The notes beneath the pieces are model-generated. The model was not told where the DNA came from. It saw nothing but the letters and a program-made list of their open reading frames with translations, and made no database searches. A stretch of DNA of 19,856 nt from Alphaproteobacteria bacterium UBA3002. Its GTDB lineage: Bacteria; Pseudomonadota; Alphaproteobacteria; Rickettsiales; UBA3002. A program made the position numbers and the translations under genes. Each line of letters opens with the position of its first letter. Position 1 is the first letter of the stretch. The stretch lies in the NCBI GenBank assembly GCA_002346425.1, contig DDZS01000052.1, positions 1 through 19,856 on the forward strand, written 5' to 3'. This document shows positions 1 through 7,386 of the stretch, piece by piece.

Positions 1-1
1 A

Positions 2-478
2 ACCGTCATTTTTCAGCCGAAGCGCAAACCCACCCCGCCGAAACCTGTGAAGCCTATTGCGGGTTATGTTGAATATGTCGATATTATTGGAATTAACGAG
101 CGGGCCAAGGCCAAACTCGATACCGGCGCACTAACCAGTTCGGTGAATGCAGAAATTATTAAGCGTTTTAAACGGGATGAGAAAGAGTTTGTTACTTTCC
201 GCGTTGTGCTCGATGAAGAACAGGAGCAGGTGCTGGAACGTGAAGTTATTCGCAATGCGCTAATTAAGAAAAAAGAGGGTGGCAACATTCGCCGCCCGGT
301 GGTTGAGCTGGAATTATGCATCATCGGAAAGCTGATCAAGGGCGAGGTAAACTTGTCACAGCGTGACCACTTTATCTACCCCATGCTGATTGGCCGCAAC
401 ATGTTAGAGGACACTTTCGTCGTCGATTCTGGTAAAACCTTTACCACAACGAAGCGATGCGATACCTCTAAGTCATGA
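2..478 (+). CDS. RimK-associated retropepsin-like protease, 5'-partial
   Basis: Family: COG4067, called putative ATP-dependent zinc protease or RimB-like, a pepsin/retropepsin fold associated with RimK-type ligases and thought to cut the amino-acid tails they add. Seen: the core begins at a GTG at 47, and the aspartyl-protease-like motif LDTGALTSS has D25-T26-G27 counted from that GTG. The last third carries the family-typical stretch LIGRNMLEDTFVVDSG. The frame is open back to base 2 and encodes a Pro/Lys-rich stretch (QPKRKPTPPKPV), so the true start, possibly with a signal peptide and linker, probably lies left of the window; GTG 47 is the alternative. The stop overlaps the next start as ATGA (475-478), implying translational coupling with the transglutaminase-like gene. 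Protease activity and the zinc/ATP annotation are inherited from the family name and are not shown here. Confidence 0.85.
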   Translation, partial: TVIFQPKRKPTPPKPVKPIAGYVEYVDIIGINERAKAKLDTGALTSSVNAEIIKRFKRDEKEFVTFRVVLDEEQEQVLEREVIRNALIKKKEGGNIRRPVVELELCIIGKLIKGEVNLSQRDHFIYPMLIGRNMLEDTFVVDSGKTFTTTKRCDTSKS

Positions 479-2019
479 TCCGTTCTGCCCTTGTTTGGTT
501 TTTGGCACTGCTACTCTGTGTAGCGGCGGGCGGTATCTTTTATTATAAAGCGTTCGTTTTAAGTTTTCCGCTTTCACCTGATACTACCAGCGACAGCTGG
601 CATGTCGAGGTGCGTATGGCGATTCGCGGGCAAGGCAAGCCGGTGTCAGCCGAACTTTATCTGCCACGATTCAGCCCCAGTTTCTCGATAGTTGATGAGA
701 ATTTCATCAGCGATGGTTATGGCTTTGAGATCGCCAAAGACAATGTGACGCATAACCGCCGCGCGATGTGGACCAAACGCAATGTGCGCGGTCGCGACAA
801 TATCTTCTACCGTGCGATTATCTATCAAATCGACAATACGGCGAACGCCCCAGTGGAAAAGGCGGAAGTTAGCCGCAATAGCTACGGCTCGCGCCGTTTC
901 AATACGTTAGTGGAAGAAGGGGAGCCGTTTTACATCGCACTCGCTAATATTATTGAACCCCTGCGCGAATCCTCTTCCAGCGATCGCAGCTTTGCGCGGC
1001 AAGTGCTGCAATGGATCGAAGAAAATCCGAATGACGACTATCTGCAAGTCATCCGTCGCGAGGAAGACCGCCGCCTGACCACACAGCAAGCTGCGCTAAC
1101 CATTCTGCGCCATTCGGGCATCGGCGCGCGTCTAATGCATGGCATTTACCTGCAAGATGATCAGCGCGGAGCCGAAATGGCCACGCGTGTCGAGATTTTC
1201 GATAAAAATAGCTGGCGCCCGCTAAACACGGATAACACGATGGTGTTTATGCCATGGTGGAGCGGCGATGAGGACTTTTTCGCGCTCGATGGCGGGCGGA
1301 AAGACCGCATTACTGTATCCTTGCGGCGTCATCAGGAAAAAGCGCTGACCGAAGCGATCTGGCGTGGCGATGCCGCTAGCGAGCAATGGTATCACCTATC
1401 GATCTATGATCTGCCCTTAGATGTGCAGCTGCTGTTTACGACACTACTGATGATCCCCTTGGGAGGATTGGTGGTTGCTTTCTGTCGCCAAATCATTGGC
1501 ATCAAAACCTTTGGGACTTTCATGCCGATTCTGGTGGCAATTTCTTTCCGCGAGACCCAATTGGTCTGGGGGATTATTATTTTCAGTCTGATCGTTGGGA
1601 TGGGTTTGATCGTACGCCGGTTGCTTAGTCGGTTGCATCTACTGATGGTGCCGCGCATCACCGCGGTGGTCACTTGCGTAGTGATTATTCTCTTTCTGCT
1701 TAGCCTGTCTGGATTCCGCAGCGGTATTCATGCGGGCCTTTCCATCTCCCTCTTCCCGATTATCATTATCAGCATGCTGATTGAGCGGATGACGGTGGTG
1801 ATCGAAGAGTCTGGTTTCCGCGATGCGATTATCAACGCGATGGGCAGTATGTTTGTTGCCGTGCTGAGTTATCCTCTGATGACGCAACCGACCATGGTGC
1901 ATTTTATGACAACTTTCCCGGAATTACTCCTCGTTGTCTTGGCGCTTTGCCTGCTCATGGGGCGGTATAACGGCTATAAGTTCACCGAATATTGGCGCTT
2001 CCGCCATATCAAACCGTAA
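475..2019 (+). CDS. Inactive transglutaminase fused to seven membrane helices
   Basis: Family: the inactive transglutaminase/7TM proteins (Transglut_i_TM plus 7TM_transglut), found next to RimK-like ligases and retropepsin-like proteases. Seen: a hydrophobic N-terminal anchor (about residues 5-28), a long extracytoplasmic region (about 30-310) with a transglutaminase-like remnant around HSGIGARLMHGIYL (213-226), then a membrane block from about 316 to 497 with roughly seven hydrophobic segments. Conserved-looking loops include GIKTFGTFMPILVAISFRET (342-361) and LFPIIIISMLIERMTVVIEE (426-445). No catalytic Cys is evident in the transglutaminase-like part, which fits the 'inactive' label. It overlaps the upstream protease gene by 4 nt and lies 10 nt before the ATP-grasp gene, so all three are probably co-translated. 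Inference: it could hold or sense a peptide or envelope substrate for the other two. The 514-residue length is normal for the family. Confidence 0.88.
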   Translation: MIRSALVWFLALLLCVAAGGIFYYKAFVLSFPLSPDTTSDSWHVEVRMAIRGQGKPVSAELYLPRFSPSFSIVDENFISDGYGFEIAKDNVTHNRRAMWTKRNVRGRDNIFYRAIIYQIDNTANAPVEKAEVSRNSYGSRRFNTLVEEGEPFYIALANIIEPLRESSSSDRSFARQVLQWIEENPNDDYLQVIRREEDRRLTTQQAALTILRHSGIGARLMHGIYLQDDQRGAEMATRVEIFDKNSWRPLNTDNTMVFMPWWSGDEDFFALDGGRKDRITVSLRRHQEKALTEAIWRGDAASEQWYHLSIYDLPLDVQLLFTTLLMIPLGGLVVAFCRQIIGIKTFGTFMPILVAISFRETQLVWGIIIFSLIVGMGLIVRRLLSRLHLLMVPRITAVVTCVVIILFLLSLSGFRSGIHAGLSISLFPIIIISMLIERMTVVIEESGFRDAIINAMGSMFVAVLSYPLMTQPTMVHFMTTFPELLLVVLALCLLMGRYNGYKFTEYWRFRHIKP

Positions 2020-2029
2020 GGCGTAACCC

Positions 2030-2968
2030 GTGTTTGATTTGCGGCAACGCGGCGTGCTTGGCATTAATGAGCGCAACCGTGCCTATATTATGCGCTGTAA
2101 TCCGCGTAAATTTTATCCTTTAGTCGATGATAAATATGCGACCAAACAGTTATGCCTGGAACATGGCATCAACACCCCTGAACCGTATGGTTTGATTCAG
2201 ACCCAGCGGGATGTGAAACAACTGGCCGAGATCGTCAAAGAGAAGAAACGCTTTGTGATTAAGCCCGCGCATGGCAGCGGCGGCAACGGCATTATCGTCA
2301 TCGACGATGTGCGCCCGATTCCCGATGCCGAAGACCTCTATATTAAAAGTAGCGGTCAAGCGATGCGGATGCCGGAACTATTCTTCCATATGGACAATAT
2401 CATTAGCGGGCTGTTTTCCCTAGGCGGTAAGTCAGACCAGGTACTGATCGAATATTGCGTAAAGCTGCACCCGTTCTTCAAAGATATTAGCTATAAAGGT
2501 GTCCCCGATATCCGGATTATCGTCTATCAAGGGGTGCCGGTGATGGCAATGCTCCGTCTGCCAACCCGCGCATCAGACGGTAAGGCGAACCTGCATACGG
2601 GTGGCATTGGGATTGGCCTGTCGCTTGCCAAAGGTCAAACCACGTATGCGGTTCAATTTAACCGACGGATCAGCATGCATCCTGATCATGGGCATGCGCT
2701 GACCGATCTGGTGATTCCGGAATGGGATACATTGGTAGCGCTGGCGGCAAAAGTCGAATCGGTTTTAGGGCTGCATTACGTGGGGATCGATATCGTGCTC
2801 GATGCCGAAAAAGGCCCCATGCTCCTTGAAGCCAATGCCCGACCGGGTATTTCCATTCAAATTGCGAATAATACCGGTTTGAAACACCGTTTAGATGCGG
2901 TGGATGCGGCATTACCGGGGCTAGCCACCATGGAAGATAAAATTGCCTTTGCGCAAGCGCGGTTTTAA
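2030..2968 (+). CDS. RimK-like ATP-grasp alpha-L-glutamate ligase-related protein
   Basis: Family: ATP-grasp amidoligases related to RimK, which join an amino acid (glutamate in RimK) to a carboxyl group using ATP through an acyl-phosphate. Seen: the nucleotide-binding lysine segment FVIKPAHGSGGNGIIVI (75-91), the central DIRIIVYQGVPVMAMLRLP (160-178), and the metal-binding end GIDIVLD followed by LLEANARPGISIQIAN, with E267, N269 and R271. The N-terminal GVLGINERNRAYIMRCN is typical of this subgroup rather than of ribosomal RimK. The start is a GTG at 2030, 10 nt after the upstream stop. The last 4 nt overlap the stop of convergent ubiG (shared ttaa). Acceptor and donor are unknown; the membrane partner upstream suggests an envelope-linked acceptor (inference). 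Confidence 0.88.
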   Translation: MFDLRQRGVLGINERNRAYIMRCNPRKFYPLVDDKYATKQLCLEHGINTPEPYGLIQTQRDVKQLAEIVKEKKRFVIKPAHGSGGNGIIVIDDVRPIPDAEDLYIKSSGQAMRMPELFFHMDNIISGLFSLGGKSDQVLIEYCVKLHPFFKDISYKGVPDIRIIVYQGVPVMAMLRLPTRASDGKANLHTGGIGIGLSLAKGQTTYAVQFNRRISMHPDHGHALTDLVIPEWDTLVALAAKVESVLGLHYVGIDIVLDAEKGPMLLEANARPGISIQIANNTGLKHRLDAVDAALPGLATMEDKIAFAQARF

Positions 2969-3732
2969 ACGGGCTTCTGGCCGATCATCAGATAATTTAC
3001 GTCGATATCGCTGGGATGAATGCGCCATTCCCAACGCAGCGGGTTCATCACCATACCGCTGGTATCGCGAATTGTCAGGCCCGCACCCGTCATGCCGCGT
3101 TGCATTTCTTCGGGCTTAATAAATTTTTCCCATTGATGCGTACCGCGCGGTAATAATCGCAACACATATTCCGCGCCGATAATCGCCATGGCAAAACTTT
3201 TTGCCGTGCGGTTTAACGTGCTCATGATGAGAAGGCCGCCCGGCTTTACCAAATTCGCGCAGGTCGCGATAAAGGCCTCTGGTCCTTCGACATGCTCAAT
3301 GATTTCCAGCGCTAGAACGACATCAAATTGCTCGCTTTCAAGGCTCTCAGCGGTTGCGGCGCGATAGTCAATGGTGAGACCACTTTGTTCAGCATGAAGC
3401 CCTGCGGTTTTAATGTTTTTTTCCGACGCATCAATGCCCGTCACCGTAGCGCCTAAGCGCGCTATCGGTTCGCAAATCAGGCCGCCACCGCAGCCGATAT
3501 CCAATACGGACAATTCTTGCATAGGGCGCAAGCTTTTGGCATCTAATCTAAAATGCTGTCCAATATGCTCACGCAGATAACCCAAACGCACGGGGTTAAT
3601 GTCGTGAAGGGGCTTAAATTTCCCTTTCGGGTCCCACCATTCTTCGGCGATGCGCGAAAACTGCGCCACTTCCTCGGGATTGACTGAATTATAGGCCGTT
3701 TTCGCTTCGGCGCTTTGCGATTGAAGGCTCAT
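2965..3732 (-). CDS. ubiG: Ubiquinone biosynthesis O-methyltransferase UbiG
   Basis: Function: SAM-dependent O-methylation at two steps of ubiquinone synthesis (2-polyprenyl-6-hydroxyphenol and 3-demethylubiquinol). Seen: a family-typical N-terminus with NPEEVAQFSRIAEEWWDPKG and PLHDINPVRLGYL, SAM motif I LDIGCGGG at 77-84, the acidic D101 after strand 2 (VTGIDAS), and the UbiG block LEIIEHVEGPEAFI followed by GGLLIMSTLNRT. The C-terminus contains RGTHQWEKFIKPEEM. The length of 255 is normal. It is transcribed against the ATP-grasp gene, overlapping it by 4 nt at the 3' end, and its start codon is only 16 bp from that of the divergent TPR-methyltransferase. Its promoter must therefore sit in that gap or inside the neighbour. 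Confidence 0.95.
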   Translation of the reverse strand: MSLQSQSAEAKTAYNSVNPEEVAQFSRIAEEWWDPKGKFKPLHDINPVRLGYLREHIGQHFRLDAKSLRPMQELSVLDIGCGGGLICEPIARLGATVTGIDASEKNIKTAGLHAEQSGLTIDYRAATAESLESEQFDVVLALEIIEHVEGPEAFIATCANLVKPGGLLIMSTLNRTAKSFAMAIIGAEYVLRLLPRGTHQWEKFIKPEEMQRGMTGAGLTIRDTSGMVMNPLRWEWRIHPSDIDVNYLMIGQKPV

Positions 3733-3742
3733 AGCGTATACT
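3715..3742 (+). promoter_or_regulatory. Candidate leaderless promoter for the TPR-methyltransferase
   Basis: A -35-like TTGCGA (3715-3720), 16-nt spacer and -10-like TATACT (3737-3742) end exactly six bases before the ATG at 3749. Transcription starting at the usual distance would begin on or next to the start codon, which has no Shine-Dalgarno sequence. The -35 lies inside the ubiG coding region. Predicted from sequence only. Confidence 0.4.
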
Positions 3743-3748
3743 TAAGCC

Positions 3749-4789
3749 ATGGAACAGGAAACGCAAGCACCGCGCAGTGGATTCCGCCGTTTTATCGACG
3801 GGGCCACCTCTATGTTTGAGCGCAGTGCCGATTTTCTCGATGAAGCGTGGGTCAAGGTTAACAATCTGACCGAAACCAATTATAATCTAGCTTGTGAGAT
3901 GGTGCGCCAAGGCCGGGTGACGGACGCGATTTTCCGCTTTAAAGTAACCTTATGGCTAGCGCCGGAACATGTGCCCTCGATGTATAATCTGGGTTGCCTC
4001 TATCACCATTTAGGGCGAGAGCAGCAGGCGCTGCAATATTTTACCAAAGTGATTAAGACCGATCCAAAGCATGAAGCGGCGATCTATATGGTCGCGACCA
4101 TCGACCCCTCGCTGTTAAAGTCCGGTATGCAGCCTAGCCTCGTGCCGCATGCCATGCTCGTCGAATATTTCGACAATTTGGCTTATGAATATGATGCGGT
4201 TCAAAAGCAGTATATGTATAAACTGCCCGACCTCACCTATGAATTATTGGCGCAGCATATCGATGTCGAAATGCAGAAACAAAGCCTGCTTGATCTAGGC
4301 TGCGGTACGGGTTTGGGCGTTGCGCGTTTCCGCGAAGAATTTATCAATATTTACGGCGTCGATGTATCCGGCAATATGCTGCAGGCCGCCAGTCGCCGTT
4401 TCGATCGTCGCGGGGTCAAAATTTATTCTCGGCTGTTTCATGAAGATGCGCGCATGTATTTAAACGCGATTACCAAGCCCTATGCCCAAGTGGCTTTAGC
4501 GCTGCAATTGTTGCCCTATCTTGGCGACCTTCAACCCTTCTTCCGCGGGTTACAAAAAGCGATGGTGGTGGATGGGCTCGCCGTGATCAGTTTCGATCCT
4601 TACGGTCAGCAAGGCTTTGGCGTGATGCCCAGCACAGGCTATTTCGGCCATCATATCGATTATGTGCGCAAGGAAGCCGAGAAATTTGGGTTGGACCTGA
4701 TTCGCCATGGCGAAGTCGAAGCCTCAGCCGATAAGCATGTCGAGCTCTGCATTTTCCGTAAAACGTCGGAGCAGGCAGTCCCCGCGTGA
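3749..4789 (+). CDS. TPR-repeat SAM-dependent methyltransferase (COG4976-like)
   Basis: A predicted class I methyltransferase with N-terminal tetratricopeptide repeats; the substrate is unknown. Seen: two TPR-like units (about 43-76 NYNLACEMVRQGRVTDAIFR and 77-110 MYNLGCLYHHLGREQQALQY), then SAM motif I LLDLGCGTG (180-188), strand 2 acidic D205 (IYGVDVSGNML), and late methyltransferase strands around VALALQLLPYLGD and GLAVISFDPYG. The segment YFDNLAYEYDAVQKQYMYKLP before motif I is typical of COG4976 proteins. It is divergent from ubiG and overlaps the next acetyltransferase gene by 4 nt (GTGA), so the two are probably co-translated. The TPRs suggest a protein substrate or partner (inference). 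It is not UbiE or BioC: those lack the TPR part. Confidence 0.85.
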   Translation: MEQETQAPRSGFRRFIDGATSMFERSADFLDEAWVKVNNLTETNYNLACEMVRQGRVTDAIFRFKVTLWLAPEHVPSMYNLGCLYHHLGREQQALQYFTKVIKTDPKHEAAIYMVATIDPSLLKSGMQPSLVPHAMLVEYFDNLAYEYDAVQKQYMYKLPDLTYELLAQHIDVEMQKQSLLDLGCGTGLGVARFREEFINIYGVDVSGNMLQAASRRFDRRGVKIYSRLFHEDARMYLNAITKPYAQVALALQLLPYLGDLQPFFRGLQKAMVVDGLAVISFDPYGQQGFGVMPSTGYFGHHIDYVRKEAEKFGLDLIRHGEVEASADKHVELCIFRKTSEQAVPA

Positions 4790-5280
4790 GTAAGGCTTGG
4801 GCCTTGCGCCCGGCAACGCAGGCCGAAATCCCCGTGATGGCGCAGTTACATGCGGCGCTCTTGCAGCGCGGTTGGAACATTAATGCTTTTGAGTCTTTTT
4901 ATGCCCGGGGCGAGGTGCTTGCCTGGATTGCTTATCAGGAGGATACCCCAATCGGTTATCTGTTCGGCTGGGCCATCGCCGGGGAATGCGAATTGCTAAA
5001 TATCGGTCTTGAACCGGAATGGCGCGGGCAGGGGTGCGGCAGCGCGCTATGCCGCGCGTTGATTGACGCATGCGCAGTGCGAGGCATTGATCGCATCCAT
5101 CTTGAGGTATCGGCGGAAAATGTGGCGGCGATAGCCCTTTACACGCGTCATAACTTCATCGTCACGCGACGTCGGAAAGACTATTACCCTTTGGCAGATG
5201 GTTTGGCCGAGGATGCGCTCACCATGATTCGCGAGACCTCGAAAAACAGTGCTGGAAATTCGGTGGACGCGCGGCTATAG
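4786..5280 (+). CDS. rimI: RimI-like GNAT N-acetyltransferase
   Basis: Likely the acetyltransferase that modifies the N-terminal alanine of ribosomal protein S18, or a close relative acting on protein N-termini. Seen: the acetyl-CoA pyrophosphate loop RGQGCGSALCRALI (80-93), the catalytic-site pattern HLEVSAENVAAIALYTRHNF with E107, N112 and Y119 in the positions used by RimI, and the RimI-like tail RRRKDYYPL (128-136). The length of 164 is normal. The GTG start at 4786 overlaps the upstream TGA. In many genomes rimI sits beside tsaB; tsaB is absent here and a methyltransferase is upstream instead, so substrate identity is less certain than the fold. lysC starts 10 nt after its stop. Confidence 0.8.
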   Translation: MSKAWALRPATQAEIPVMAQLHAALLQRGWNINAFESFYARGEVLAWIAYQEDTPIGYLFGWAIAGECELLNIGLEPEWRGQGCGSALCRALIDACAVRGIDRIHLEVSAENVAAIALYTRHNFIVTRRRKDYYPLADGLAEDALTMIRETSKNSAGNSVDARL

Positions 5281-5290
5281 CTTCCAGCCA

Positions 5291-6526
5291 ATGAGTTTAA
5301 TTGTACAGAAATTTGGTGGCACTTCCGTAGCCGATATGGAGCGGATTCGTCACGCCGCGACGCTGGTCAAGCGCGAGGTCGATGCCGGCCATCGCGTTAT
5401 CGTGACGGTGTCGGCGATGGCGGGGCAGACCAATCATTTGATCGCGCTGACAGAACAGGCGGCAGGCACACCATTGAGCGATACGGCGCTGGCGGAACAG
5501 GATTATGTTGTGTCGACCGGTGAGCAAGTGACATCCGGTTTGCTGGCATTAGTGTTGCAGCAATTGGGCTGTCCAGCGCGGGCTTTTTGCGCGTGGCAGA
5601 TGCCGTTTCATACCGACGGCGTGCATAGCAAAGCGCGGATTCAGGAAATCGAAACCGAAGCAGTAGAGAAAGCGCTGGCCAAGGGTCAGGTTGCGGTGAT
5701 CGCCGGGTATCAGGGTATTTCGCCGGAAGGGCGCATCACCACGCTGGGCCGTGGCGGCACCGATACGACGGGCGTGGCGCTGGCGGCGGCGTTCAAGGCC
5801 GAACGCTGCGATATTTATACCGATGTCGACGGGGTCTATACCTGTGATCCGCGCATCGTGCCGAAGGCAAAAAAACTGAACATCATTTCCTATGAAGAGA
5901 TGCTGGAAATGGCGTCTCAGGGTGCGAAAGTCTTGCAAACCCGCTCGGTGGAAATGGCGATGAATCATGGGGTGCGGGTACAGGTGCGTTCTACGTTTGA
6001 CGACGTGCCCGGCACATTCTTAGTTGATGAGGAGGAAATTGTGGAACAGCAACGTGTGACAGGCATCGCCTATAGTCGTGATGAAGCGCGGGTATCGCTT
6101 ACCAATGTCGAAAACGTACCCGGTGTGTCGGCGGCATTGTTCGGCCCGCTGGCGGACCGCAATATCAACGTCGATATGATCGTGCAAAACGTGACTGAAG
6201 ATGGCAAGGCAACTGACATTACCTTCACCGTCCCCCGCGGCGATTTGGAGCGCACGATCGACAGCATCAAAACCGCTAAGCGCACACCGAAATATGACAC
6301 GTTGCATACCGATAAAAACGTAGTGAAAGTTTCGGTCATCGGTACCGGTATGCGCAGCCATGTCGGCGTCGCGGCGGAAATGTTCCGTACGCTGGCAAGC
6401 AAAGGCATCAACATCATCGTGATTACCACGTCGGAAATCAAAATCTCCGTGTTGATCGAGGAAGCCTATCTGGAACTAGCGCTGCGTGCCCTACACACGG
6501 CCTATGATCTGGACGCGGTAGAGTAA
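5291..6526 (+). CDS. lysC: Aspartate kinase, lysine-pathway type
   Basis: Phosphorylates L-aspartate with ATP, the first step towards lysine, threonine, methionine and diaminopimelate. Seen: N-terminal kinase motif VQKFGGTSVAD (5-15), the aspartate/ATP site GRGGTDTTGVALAAAF and YTDVDGVYTCDPR, and two C-terminal ACT domains (VPGVSAALFGPLADRNINVD and GVAAEMFRTLASKGINI) that normally bind lysine or threonine for feedback inhibition. The length of 411 is usual. I chose ATG 5291 because the conserved N-terminus begins there; an upstream in-frame start at 5249 would add 14 unconserved residues and overlap rimI. No clear Shine-Dalgarno precedes 5291. A TATAGC nine bases upstream could be a -10 giving a very short leader, but the matching -35 is weak. 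Confidence 0.96.
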   Translation: MSLIVQKFGGTSVADMERIRHAATLVKREVDAGHRVIVTVSAMAGQTNHLIALTEQAAGTPLSDTALAEQDYVVSTGEQVTSGLLALVLQQLGCPARAFCAWQMPFHTDGVHSKARIQEIETEAVEKALAKGQVAVIAGYQGISPEGRITTLGRGGTDTTGVALAAAFKAERCDIYTDVDGVYTCDPRIVPKAKKLNIISYEEMLEMASQGAKVLQTRSVEMAMNHGVRVQVRSTFDDVPGTFLVDEEEIVEQQRVTGIAYSRDEARVSLTNVENVPGVSAALFGPLADRNINVDMIVQNVTEDGKATDITFTVPRGDLERTIDSIKTAKRTPKYDTLHTDKNVVKVSVIGTGMRSHVGVAAEMFRTLASKGINIIVITTSEIKISVLIEEAYLELALRALHTAYDLDAVE

Positions 6527-6536
6527 GTTTATCATC

Positions 6537-6592
6537 ATCCTGAACGTGTTTCAGGATCATTAGCAAACACGATTCCGAAACACGTTCGGAAT
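6537..6592. repeat. Pair of inverted palindromic repeats (dispersed-repeat type)
   Basis: Two 21-nt hairpins lie between the convergent lysC and cytidylate kinase genes. The first (6537-6557) has 8-nt arms atcctgaa/ttcaggat and loop cgtgt. The second (6572-6592) has arms attccgaa/ttcggaat and loop acacg. The loops are exact reverse complements, and each unit with its flanks matches the other's complement closely, so they are two copies of one element in opposite orientation. The unit resembles short palindromes often scattered between alphaproteobacterial genes (recalled, not searched). No T-run follows on either strand, so this is not a classic terminator, though it could protect mRNA 3' ends. 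Confidence 0.8.
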
Positions 6593-6604
6593 GACGGAAT
6601 TTCA

Positions 6605-7324
6605 TTAAAAAATCGGCGCGAGCCCCTTACTGATTAATTGCGCGCAGATGATGTGCTTGGCTTGCGCCAGCGTATCTTCAATTTTTTGTGTCGTCGTGTT
6701 CATCCAGAATTGCGCTCCGGGGTCGAACGTTGTCGGCTGATAGTCACGCGTCTGATCCTGATGGTCGCGATGCGCCAGATCGGCAAGGACAATCTCGAAT
6801 GCCTCTTCTTTGCCTTTTTCTTTCAAGCTGGCATGGCGGCGTTCGGCGCGCTTATATAAGGTCGCGTCGACGTAAAATTTCACATCCGCCCATGGATAGG
6901 TGTAGCGGCCAATCGTGCGGCCCTCGGCCACCACTGGGCGCGGGCAACGATCAATCAGCCCTGCAAACGCAGGGTCGGCGATATCGATGACCGATTGCTG
7001 GCCGGAGAAAAACGGCGTAGCGCGGGATATTTCCAGCGTATACAGGTCTGGATTGTCGTGGAATTTTGCACTGAAATCATCCCACGGCATTTCGCTGATT
7101 GCCAAAGCGCAGGCGGTGGCTTGTGCCATATGTTCCGCCGTTGGTTCGCCATCCGGATCAAACCCGCATTCGTTGACCATGTGCCAGGCAATGGAACGGA
7201 ACACCAGGCTATATTCCAGCCGTGCGGCACCCGAATCACGCGCCAACCGCTCGCTGAGCGTGCTTTTGCCAGAGGCGGAAGTGCCATCGATGGCGATTAC
7301 GGGCTGATGATGTGCGTTAGGCAT
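6605..7324 (-). CDS. Divergent cytidylate kinase-family protein
   Basis: A homologue of (d)CMP kinase, which transfers phosphate from ATP to CMP/dCMP. Seen: P-loop GTSASGKS (14-21), the later block ADVKFYVDATLYKRAERRHASL (146-167), and the lid arginines in RDHQDQTR (R186, R193) with the family's seven-residue spacing. Departures: the usual D-(T/S)-G-x-x-Y-R after the first helix reads EYSLVFR (37-43), and the usual GRD-(I/M)-G-T reads GRTIGR (135-140), so the aspartate that contacts the nucleotide sugar in E. coli Cmk (from memory) is a Thr. cmk usually lies between aroA and rpsA, neither of which is here, so this may be a second, specialised copy. I chose ATG 7324 because the 16 residues before it look unlike the family and the promoter fits; 7372 is the alternative. 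Confidence 0.75.
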   Translation of the reverse strand: MPNAHHQPVIAIDGTSASGKSTLSERLARDSGAARLEYSLVFRSIAWHMVNECGFDPDGEPTAEHMAQATACALAISEMPWDDFSAKFHDNPDLYTLEISRATPFFSGQQSVIDIADPAFAGLIDRCPRPVVAEGRTIGRYTYPWADVKFYVDATLYKRAERRHASLKEKGKEEAFEIVLADLAHRDHQDQTRDYQPTTFDPGAQFWMNTTTQKIEDTLAQAKHIICAQLISKGLAPIF

Positions 7325-7329
7325 ACATT

Positions 7330-7359
7330 GTTCTAACGCAATCAACGAAGGGATGACAA
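7330..7359 (-). promoter_or_regulatory. Candidate leaderless promoter for the cytidylate kinase homologue
   Basis: On the minus strand TTGTCA (7359-7354), an 18-nt spacer and TAGAAC (7335-7330) end five bases before the ATG at 7324. The -35 overlaps, back to back, the -35 of the divergent oxidoreductase promoter. No Shine-Dalgarno precedes the ATG. Prediction by eye. Confidence 0.33.
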
Positions 7360-7380
7360 TTAAGAAAAGCACGCTACAGT
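7353..7380 (+). promoter_or_regulatory. Candidate leaderless promoter for the nitronate monooxygenase-like gene
   Basis: ATGACA (7353-7358, five of six to TTGACA), a 16-nt spacer and TACAGT (7375-7380) end six bases before the ATG at 7387. The predicted +1 is the A of the start codon, and the six bases between (gcgcgg) offer no proper Shine-Dalgarno. The geometry is identical to the candidate at 3715-3742. Confidence 0.4.
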
Positions 7381-7386
7381 GCGCGG

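Noticed and set aside
6527..6604. Bidirectional rho-independent terminator between lysC and the kinase homologue
   Set aside because: Both hairpins lack a following T-tract on either strand, and their shared sequence fits a repeat element better.
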